Shown piece by piece: positions 7,183 through 12,456 of a DNA stretch of 17,842 nt (its first letter is position 1; each line of letters opens with the position of its first letter). The translations under genes and the position numbers were made by a program. The DNA is taken from assembly GCA_902470765.1 (NCBI GenBank), contig CABRHW010000030.1, positions 1-17,842 on the forward strand. Direction: 5' to 3'. The stretch comes from an uncultured Collinsella sp. Its GTDB lineage: Bacteria > Actinomycetota > Coriobacteriia > Coriobacteriales > Coriobacteriaceae. Below the pieces are notes generated by a model, which was not told the origin of the DNA, made no database searches, and saw nothing but the letters and a program-made list of their open reading frames with translations.

Positions 7183-7965
7183 TTAGCGGGCGCGGGGTGT
7201 GCCGGCGCTCAGATGATTGATAAGACTTGCCTGGTAAGCGGCGCCAAAGCCGTTGTCGATATTGACGACCGAAACGCCGCTGGCACAGGAGTTGAGCATG
7301 GCGAGCAGTGCAGCTACGCCACCAAAACTTGCGCCGTAGCCAACGCTGGTGGGAACGGCGATGACCGGACAGCTCACCAGACCGCCGATAACGCTCGCCA
7401 GCGCGCCCTCCATGCCGGCGATGGCGATGACCACCTGCGCCTGGGCAAGTTCCTCGGCATGCGCGAGCAGGCGGTGCAGGCCGGCGACACCTACGTCGTA
7501 GAGGCGGTCGACCTCGTTGCCATAGAACTCGGCCGTCAACGCGGCTTCTTCGGCGACGGGTAAGTCGCTCGTGCCGGCGCAGGCGACGACAACGCGTCCG
7601 TTACCGGTGGGGGAGGGCTTGCCACCCACCAGGGCGAGCTGGGCGTTCGGGGCATATCCCAGGTCGATGTCGTTGCCGAGAAGCTCCGAGGTACGGGCTG
7701 CTTTTTCGCTGTCCAGGCGCGTGACCAGGATGCGCTCCTGACCGGCATCGCGCAGCGCTTCGATAATGGCGGCAATTTGCTCGGCGGTTTTACCGGCGCC
7801 GTAGACAACCTCGCCGGCTCCCTGGCGCACCCCGCGCGAAAGATCGAGCTGCGCAAAACCCAGATCGGCGGTTGGCGCCGTCTGGAGGCGCGTGAGGGCG
7901 ACTGCCGGGGTGACTACTCCGTCGGCAACATCGCTCAGCAATTGCTCAAGATCTCGCTTATCCAT
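7183..7965 (-). CDS. larB: LarB, nicotinic acid adenine dinucleotide carboxylase/hydrolase
   Basis: LarB starts nickel-pincer cofactor synthesis by carboxylating nicotinic acid adenine dinucleotide at C5 and hydrolysing it to the mononucleotide. The protein (260 residues from ATG 7965, after GAAGGGA) has an N-terminal helical region and a PurE-like C-terminal domain: VVVACAGTSDLPVAEEAA (126-143), YDVGVAGLHRLL, VIAIAGMEGALASVIGG and TSVGYGASFGG. Cys227 in MLNSCASG corresponds to the nucleophilic cysteine of L. plantarum LarB (Cys221), and Glu186 in GMEGAL to its conserved glutamate. The frame extends 11 codons further upstream, but there the N-terminus would not match the family and the ribosome binding site would lie inside the gene. 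larC follows with an 11-base gap. A promoter with an overlapping inverted repeat lies upstream. Confidence 0.95.
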   Translation of the reverse strand: MDKRDLEQLLSDVADGVVTPAVALTRLQTAPTADLGFAQLDLSRGVRQGAGEVVYGAGKTAEQIAAIIEALRDAGQERILVTRLDSEKAARTSELLGNDIDLGYAPNAQLALVGGKPSPTGNGRVVVACAGTSDLPVAEEAALTAEFYGNEVDRLYDVGVAGLHRLLAHAEELAQAQVVIAIAGMEGALASVIGGLVSCPVIAVPTSVGYGASFGGVAALLAMLNSCASGVSVVNIDNGFGAAYQASLINHLSAGTPRAR

Positions 7966-8009
7966 ATATGTTCCCTTCGACGGCGCAAAGTCTAGCACTC
8001 AAAGGGTAT

Positions 8010-8070
8010 GTTTCCGAACACTAAGACAAAATTGTTCGGAAACTATAGGACAGACTGATTCTATTGTTAG
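8010..8070 (-). promoter_or_regulatory. larB promoter with overlapping inverted-repeat operator
   Basis: Reading leftward, CTAACA (8070-8065), a 17-base spacer and TATAGT (8047-8042) form a plausible sigma70 promoter. A perfect 11-bp inverted repeat, GTTTCCGAACA, with a 12-base spacer (8043-8033 and 8020-8010) begins at the end of the -10 and covers the start site. That is a classic repressor position. No T-run follows it, so it is not a terminator. The TetR protein encoded at the end of the operon is the likely ligand, by inference. Confidence 0.6.
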
Positions 8071-8079
8071 AAGGATCGA

Positions 8080-8715
8080 CTAGTCACGCAGGATGATGTC
8101 CATGGCGAGCATCAGGTTGCGCTCGTCGATGGCAAATGGGGCGGCTTCGCGCGTCTTGGGCTTGGCGCAAAACGCGATGCCCGTGCCCGCGGCCTGAATC
8201 ATGGGGATGTCGTTTGCCCCGTCGCCAATAGCGACCGTGTGGGCCATATCGACACCGCACTCAACCGCCCAGTCCAGCAGCTGGATGAGCTTGGACTCCT
8301 TGGTCACAATGTCTGCCGCCAGCTTACCGGTGAGCTTGCTGTCCACGACCTCCAGGCGGTTAGCCAGGCAAAAGTCGATACCCGCGGCGGCCACGATCTT
8401 ATCGGCGACCTCGTGGAAGCCGCCGCTTACCACGCCGACCTTCCAGCCCTTGCTGTGCGCCGAGCGCACAAGCTCCAGCGCGCCGGGGGTAAACGTCACG
8501 CGCTCAAAGGTGCGCTCGAACACGCTCTCATCCAAGCCGGCAAGCAGCCCCACGCGCTCCTCGAGTGCCTGCTTAAAGTCCAGTTCGCCGCGCATGGCGC
8601 GCTCAGTGATCTTCGCCACTTGCTCGCCTACGCCGGCCTCCTCGCCCAACAGGTCGATGACCTCCTGGTTGATGAGCGTGGAGTCGATATCCATAACGAT
8701 GAGGCGTGCAGTCAT
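8080..8715 (-). CDS. serB: Phosphoserine phosphatase (HAD family)
   Basis: It removes phosphate from O-phospho-L-serine, the last step of serine synthesis, in the cytoplasm. The 211-residue protein has the HAD signatures: motif I VMDIDSTL (nucleophile D9, acid D11), motif II VVSGGF (S97), motif III lysine in TKESKL (K142) and motif IV GDGANDIPM (D165, D169). The cap region with ERAMRGELDFKQALEERV is typical of SerB. It lacks the N-terminal extension found in E. coli SerB. The start at 8715 is preceded by GGAAAGG; an ATG 15 codons upstream is open but lies outside the conserved fold. It is divergent from aspS, and larB lies 115 bases downstream on the same strand but has its own predicted promoter. 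A related HAD phosphatase activity cannot be excluded. Confidence 0.92.
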   Translation of the reverse strand: MTARLIVMDIDSTLINQEVIDLLGEEAGVGEQVAKITERAMRGELDFKQALEERVGLLAGLDESVFERTFERVTFTPGALELVRSAHSKGWKVGVVSGGFHEVADKIVAAAGIDFCLANRLEVVDSKLTGKLAADIVTKESKLIQLLDWAVECGVDMAHTVAIGDGANDIPMIQAAGTGIAFCAKPKTREAAPFAIDERNLMLAMDIILRD

Positions 8716-8860
8716 GGCGGGCCTTTCCGAGTGCAGTTGTATTGGGGCACATTGTCGCACGCGGCGCGCCTTGGCGACGGCCAGGCCGCGTCAATTGTTT
8801 CGTCTCCGTCAAGTCTTTGGGCAGGAGCCACTTTTTCGCGGCACATCGACGCGGGTGCGA

Positions 8861-8866
8861 TAAGAT
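8861..8866 (+). promoter_or_regulatory. Candidate -10 element of the aspS promoter
   Basis: TAAGAT lies 105 bases before the aspS start in the serB-aspS divergent region. No good -35 is seen at 17-18 bases spacing. If used, it gives a leader of about 100 nucleotides containing the hairpins listed next. Confidence 0.4.
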
Positions 8867-8882
8867 AGAACGCCATGTCCGG

Positions 8883-8950
8883 CTGCGCGGTTTACGCAGG
8901 CTGGGCAAATCTGTACGACGCTGCCCGGAACGACACGGGGCGGCACAGAT
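8883..8950 (+). ncRNA. Structured aspS leader (two hairpins, possible alternative pairing)
   Basis: Hairpin 1 is CTGCG (8883-8887) with CGCAG (8895-8899). Hairpin 2 is two-part: ATCTGT (8909-8914) with ACAGAT (8945-8950), and inside it GCTGCCC (8920-8926) with GGGCGGC (8938-8944, one G-U). GGGCA at 8903-8907 can instead pair with TGCCC at 8922-8926, competing with hairpin 2. The ribosome binding site AAAGGAGG (8955-8962) follows directly. It does not show T-box hallmarks. It may only be a stabilising leader. Confidence 0.35.
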
Positions 8951-8971
8951 CCATAAAGGAGGATCACTGGT

Positions 8972-10759
8972 ATGAGCCAGACCCGTCCCATTGACGAGCA
9001 TTCCATGCACACCCGTACCTGCGGCGAGCTTCGCTTCGAGAACGTGGGCGAAGAGGTCACCCTCACCGGTTGGGTGAGCCGTCGCCGCGACCACGGTGGC
9101 CTTATTTTCTGCGACCTTCGCGACCGCGAGGGCATCACGCAGCTCACCTTCGACCCCGAGCACTCCGACGGCGATGCCTTTAAGATCGCCGAGACCATGC
9201 GTCCCGAGTGGCCCATCAAGATCCACGGCGTCGTGCGCTCCCGTGGCGAGGAGACCACCAACGCCAAGCTCGCGACCGGCGAGATCGAGGTCCTGACCGA
9301 CCACGCCGAGGTGCTCAACACGTCTGTCACCCCGCCGTTCCAGATCGAGGACGGCATCGAGACCAGCGAGGACACCCGTCTGCGCTATCGCTATCTTGAC
9401 CTCCGTCGTCCCGAGATGATGGCCAACCTCAAGCTGCGCTCCGACTTTACCTTTGCCATTCGCGAGGCGCTGCACAACCGTGAGTTCATGGAGGTCGAGA
9501 CGCCCTCCCTGTTCAAGTCCACGCCCGAGGGCGCCCGCGACTTCATCGTCCCCAGCCGCATCCAGCCGGGCAACTTCTACGCCCTGCCGCAGTCCCCGCA
9601 GCTTCTGAAGCAGCTGCTCATGGTCGGTGGCGTCGAGCGCTACTACCAGGTTGCCAAGTGCTTCCGCGACGAGGACCTGCGTGCCGACCGTCAGCCCGAG
9701 TTCACCCAGGTCGATATCGAGATGTCCTTCGTGGACCAGAACGATGTCATGAGCGCGCTCGAAGAGGTTCTTGCCGATGCCTTCGGTCGCATGGGTGTCG
9801 AGATGCCCACGCCGCTGCGTCGCATGAACTACTGGGATGCCATGGACACCTATGGCTCCGACAAGCCCGATACCCGCTATGGCATGCACCTGGTCGACCT
9901 GACCGACATCTTTGCCAACTCCAAGTTCAAGGTCTTTGCGACCGCCGCAAATGAGGAGGGCTCTGTCGTCAAGGCCATCAACGCCAAGGGCGCCGGTGTC
10001 TGGGCACGTGCCAAGATCGATAAGCTTGCCGGCGTGGCCTCCACGTTTGGCGCCAAGGGTCTGGCGTGGATCGCTTTCCGCGAGGACGGCTCCATCAACA
10101 GCCCCATCGTCAAGTTCTTCTCGGACGAGGAGATGGCGGCTCTGCGCGAGCGCATGGATGTCGAGCCCGGCGACCTTGTGATGTTCGCCGCCGGCCCGCG
10201 CCTGCTTTCCGACGAGATCCTGGGTGGCATGCGTTCCCACATGGCCAACGCGCTTGAGATCAAGCGCGAGGGCCACGACTTCCTGTGGGTCGTCAACTTC
10301 CCGCTGTTCCACTGGGATGAGGACCGCAAGGCCTATGCCGCCGAGCATCAGCCCTTCACCCTGCCGACCGAGACCGACATCGCTAAGATCGAGGCCGATC
10401 CGCTGGCGGCCGGTTCGTGCACCTACGACTTTGTCATGGACGGCTTTGAGGCCGGCGGTGGCGGTATGCGTATCCACAACGCCGAGATGCAGATGTCCAT
10501 GCTCAAGCTCCTGGGCTTTACCGAGGAGCGCGCCGAGTCTCAGTTTGGCTTCCTCATGGAGGCCCTCAAGTTTGGTGCGCCCCCGATGGGCGGTTTCGCT
10601 CTGGGCCTGGACCGCGTGTGCATGCTGCTCACCGGTTCCGACTCCATCCGCGACGTCATGGCGTTCCCTAAGACGGCCAGCGGCTCCGACCTTATGTCGG
10701 GCGCTCCGAGTGCCGTTTCCGGCGCCCAGCTCAAGGACGTCAGCCTGCGCCTGATGTAG
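8972..10759 (+). CDS. aspS: Aspartyl-tRNA synthetase, predicted non-discriminating
   Basis: A class II synthetase that charges tRNA-Asp with aspartate. At 595 residues it has the bacterial layout: N-terminal OB-fold anticodon domain (about 15-120), catalytic core with the bacterial GAD insertion, motif 2 at about 230-250 (CFRDEDLRADRQPEFTQVD) and motif 3 at about 540-560 (GGFALGLDRVCMLL), ending in LKDVSLRLM. In the anticodon domain the RRRD motif is followed by His41-Gly. This position corresponds to His31 of the Pseudomonas aeruginosa enzyme, a residue linked to charging tRNA-Asn as well as tRNA-Asp; discriminating enzymes such as that of E. coli carry Leu. It therefore probably makes Asp-tRNA-Asn for GatCAB, an inference from one residue. 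The start ATG has AAAGGAGG nine bases upstream. Confidence 0.97.
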   Translation: MSQTRPIDEHSMHTRTCGELRFENVGEEVTLTGWVSRRRDHGGLIFCDLRDREGITQLTFDPEHSDGDAFKIAETMRPEWPIKIHGVVRSRGEETTNAKLATGEIEVLTDHAEVLNTSVTPPFQIEDGIETSEDTRLRYRYLDLRRPEMMANLKLRSDFTFAIREALHNREFMEVETPSLFKSTPEGARDFIVPSRIQPGNFYALPQSPQLLKQLLMVGGVERYYQVAKCFRDEDLRADRQPEFTQVDIEMSFVDQNDVMSALEEVLADAFGRMGVEMPTPLRRMNYWDAMDTYGSDKPDTRYGMHLVDLTDIFANSKFKVFATAANEEGSVVKAINAKGAGVWARAKIDKLAGVASTFGAKGLAWIAFREDGSINSPIVKFFSDEEMAALRERMDVEPGDLVMFAAGPRLLSDEILGGMRSHMANALEIKREGHDFLWVVNFPLFHWDEDRKAYAAEHQPFTLPTETDIAKIEADPLAAGSCTYDFVMDGFEAGGGGMRIHNAEMQMSMLKLLGFTEERAESQFGFLMEALKFGAPPMGGFALGLDRVCMLLTGSDSIRDVMAFPKTASGSDLMSGAPSAVSGAQLKDVSLRLM

Positions 10760-10782
10760 GCAAACGGCTACATATTGCCTGT

Positions 10783-10817
10783 AACGAGGGAAGGACGCGT
10801 GCCTTCCCTCGTTTTTT
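10783..10817 (+). terminator. Intrinsic terminator of aspS
   Basis: A perfect 12-bp stem, AACGAGGGAAGG (10783-10794) with CCTTCCCTCGTT (10802-10813), with a 7-base loop and a run of six T (10812-10817). It lies 23 bases after the aspS stop. A smaller AGGCAA/TTGCCT dyad lies between the stop and the terminator. Confidence 0.93.
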
Positions 10818-10858
10818 ATGCGCGGGCGTTGCGAGGGCATAGGTTGACTGGGCGTCGC

Positions 10859-11063
10859 GGAAACTGCGTCCCAGAATTTGCGTCCAAAACGGGTCGCAGT
10901 TTCCCAAACAGGGTCCTTTTGGAAACTGCGACCCAGAATCCAGCCAAATAACGGGACGCGCTTTCCGGTCGAACTGTCTAACGGAAACTGTGCCCCAGAA
11001 TGAGCGCTCAAACGGGACAGGCTTTCCGCAACAACTGTTTGGCGGAAAGCCTGCCCCAGTTTC
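10859..11063. repeat. Tandem array of alternating palindromic repeats (BIME-like)
   Basis: Three direct repeats with a period of 62, 62 and 61 bases start at 10859, 10921 and 10983; a fourth, partial one runs 11044-11063. Each begins with GGAAACTGNGNCCCAGAAT and contains, about 30 bases on, the inverted form ACGGG...TTTCC. This gives seven half-sites in alternating orientation: 10859-10877, 10889-10904, 10921-10939, 10951-10966, 10983-11001, 11012-11027 and 11044-11059. The second and third are complementary over 14 of 14 positions, the sixth and seventh over 13 of 14. The intervening 11- to 16-base segments are unrelated. The last half-site abuts the ebgR stop, and the 11012-11059 hairpin could terminate ebgR. 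No coding potential is seen. Confidence 0.88.
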
Positions 11064-12080
11064 TTATAGCGAGTCTCTCTGAACGAGCTGCATGTGCATG
11101 ACGGTGGTGGTGGGCTCGGCACCCTTGATCATGTCGAGCGCAATGTTGGCGGCCATGTGGCCTTCTTCGCGCAGGGGCTGGCGGACGGTCGTGAGTGCGG
11201 GGACGCAGCGCGTCGCAATCTCGTGATCGTCGAAGCCGACGACAGAAACGTCCGCCGGAACGGATAGGCCTGCCTCGTTGAGTGCGGTGATGACGCCAGC
11301 CGCGATACGGTCCGATCCGCAGAGCACGCCATCGAAAGCGATCTCGCGCGCGAGGATCTGGTGCATGGCCTGATAGCCGTCTCCGTTGTTCCAGCCGGTA
11401 TAGATAACGTTTGCGTCTGGGAGGTCTTCGCCCAAGACGGCGCGGTAGCCGCGCAGGCGGTCGACAACAGCGGGGTTGTCTTGCGGTCCCAACACGGCGA
11501 CGATATCTTTGCGCCCTCGCTCCTTCATAGCGAGCGCTGCAAAGCGTCCGCCCTCTTCGTCGTCAGAGTAGACCGTCGAGAACACATCGCGATAGGGGTG
11601 GCCCTCGAGCTGGCCGCACAACACGGTAGGTACGCCCAGCTCGCGCAGCACCTCGAGCAGCTCGCTGCCCTTGTAGGGGGAGACGTCGATCACGGCGTCG
11701 AACGAGCGGCGCTCAAAGTGCTCGCGTGCGCGGTTGCGCTCATGCGTAGAAGACGCCTGCAAGATAACGGGCAGATAGGACGACTCCGACAGTTCCTCGG
11801 TAATGCCGCTCAAAAACTCGCTATAGGTGGGGTCGCTGAAGAGCTCACTCAGGGGCTCGGTCACGAGCACGGCGATGATTTCCGTGCGCCCGACAGCGAG
11901 CGCTCGGCCACGAGCGTTGGGGACAAAATTGACTTCCTTGGCCGCCGCGCGGACGCGCCTTTTGGTTTCCTCGCTAATGCGGGGCGAATCGTTGAGAGCG
12001 CGCGATGCTGTGGAGCGCGACACGCCGGCAGCTGCGGCAACCTCGGCAAGCGTAGGTGCGGTGCGAACTGGTTGGGTCAT
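11064..12080 (-). CDS. ebgR: LacI-family transcriptional repressor, probable EbgR
   Basis: A 338-residue LacI/GalR-family regulator. The N-terminal helix-turn-helix spans about residues 10-30 (TLAEVAAAAGVSRSTASRALN) and the hinge helix about 53-62 (VPNARGRALA) with the conserved leucine that enters the minor groove. The remainder is a periplasmic-binding-protein-like sensor domain with DAVIDVSPYKG, GRKDIVAVLGPQDNPAVVDRLRGYRAVL, FDGVLCGSDRIAAGVITALNEAG and VVGFDDHEIATRCVPALTTVRQP. It is transcribed divergently from ebgA; three copies of a LacI-type palindrome lie between them near ebgA. This matches the ebgR-ebgAC arrangement of E. coli. The ATG has AGGAG five bases upstream. The inducer is presumably a beta-galactoside or a derivative, which the sequence cannot show. 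Confidence 0.9.
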   Translation of the reverse strand: MTQPVRTAPTLAEVAAAAGVSRSTASRALNDSPRISEETKRRVRAAAKEVNFVPNARGRALAVGRTEIIAVLVTEPLSELFSDPTYSEFLSGITEELSESSYLPVILQASSTHERNRAREHFERRSFDAVIDVSPYKGSELLEVLRELGVPTVLCGQLEGHPYRDVFSTVYSDDEEGGRFAALAMKERGRKDIVAVLGPQDNPAVVDRLRGYRAVLGEDLPDANVIYTGWNNGDGYQAMHQILAREIAFDGVLCGSDRIAAGVITALNEAGLSVPADVSVVGFDDHEIATRCVPALTTVRQPLREEGHMAANIALDMIKGAEPTTTVMHMQLVQRDSL

Positions 12081-12141
12081 GGCGTCTCCTGGAGAATGCG
12101 GTCGATGTTGTCGCTGATACGGGCTGGTGCGGATACAGCTT

Positions 12142-12147
12142 ACTATA
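12142..12147 (-). promoter_or_regulatory. Candidate -10 for ebgR
   Basis: Reading leftward, TATAGT lies about 60 bases before the ebgR start, with a poor -35 (TCATGA) at 17 bases. A competing candidate is TATCAT around 12173-12168 with TTGCAA 19 bases upstream. A palindrome CCGGT-G-ACCGG (12174-12184) lies just behind it. The stretch 12185-12320 otherwise holds only weak dyads (TGAGT/ACTCA at 12284-12299) and no gene. Confidence 0.3.
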
Positions 12148-12321
12148 GTGCGCCTGAACAGCGTTCATGATATCCGGTGACCGGTGTCGTTTTGCAACCA
12201 AGCCGCAATCGAATACGTCTCGTATGGGTGAGATATCAGCGGGCGTGGCGGTTGCCTACGAGCTTAAGAACGATGTCTTGCGCTGAGTTTCGATACTCAA
12301 GGTGACATAAGTGTCGCGGTT

Positions 12322-12337
12322 GTACAACCGGTTGCAC
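12322..12337. promoter_or_regulatory. LacI-type operator 1
   Basis: GTACAACCGGTTGCAC is a 16-bp near-palindrome with the even-length centre CAACC|GGTTG and central CG typical of LacI/GalR-family operators. It is the distal copy, centred 45 bp from operator 2, about four helical turns. It is suited to cooperative or looped binding. Confidence 0.8.
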
Positions 12338-12366
12338 CGTTAACCCGACCAAATCGACCGTTCAGC

Positions 12367-12382
12367 GGACAACCGGTTGCAC
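12367..12382. promoter_or_regulatory. LacI-type operator 2, overlapping the ebgA -35
   Basis: GGACAACCGGTTGCAC shares the 14-base core ACAACCGGTTGCAC with the other two sites. Its right end is also the predicted -35 hexamer TTGCAC (12377-12382), so binding would block RNA polymerase directly. Confidence 0.85.
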
Positions 12383-12406
12383 AGTTTTTTGCATCGCCCG
12401 TAAGAT
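12377..12406 (+). promoter_or_regulatory. ebgA promoter
   Basis: TTGCAC (12377-12382), an 18-base spacer and TAAGAT (12401-12406) form a good sigma70-type promoter, with a start site near 12413. Operators 2 and 3 cover the -35 and the start site respectively. Confidence 0.7.
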
Positions 12407-12408
12407 AA

Positions 12409-12424
12409 GGACAACCGGTTGCAC
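12409..12424. promoter_or_regulatory. LacI-type operator 3, over the ebgA start site
   Basis: GGACAACCGGTTGCAC is identical over 16 bases to operator 2, with centres 42 bp apart. It covers the predicted transcription start and lies 33 bases before the ebgA ATG. Confidence 0.85.
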
Positions 12425-12456
12425 AAGAATCACTACGATGACGAAGGAGCATCACC

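Noticed and set aside
6774..7220. Hydrophobic Met/Val-rich open frame on the plus strand opposite larC
   Set aside because: It looks like a membrane protein only because it is the complement of the histidine-rich CAT/CAC stretch of larC. No ribosome binding site is present.
8010..8043. Inverted repeat between serB and larB as a serB terminator
   Set aside because: No T-run follows it on the minus strand, and it overlaps a good -10 for larB, so an operator is the better reading.
10859..11063. CRISPR array
   Set aside because: The repeats alternate in orientation, differ from one another and are separated by spacers of only 11-16 bases. No cas genes are nearby. The pattern fits REP/BIME-type palindromes.
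8603..11122. Long minus-strand open frame opposite aspS, running into serB and the repeat array
   Set aside because: It overlaps two well-supported genes, a strong terminator and the palindromic array. Its protein has no recognisable domain, so it is an artefact of high-GC codon bias.
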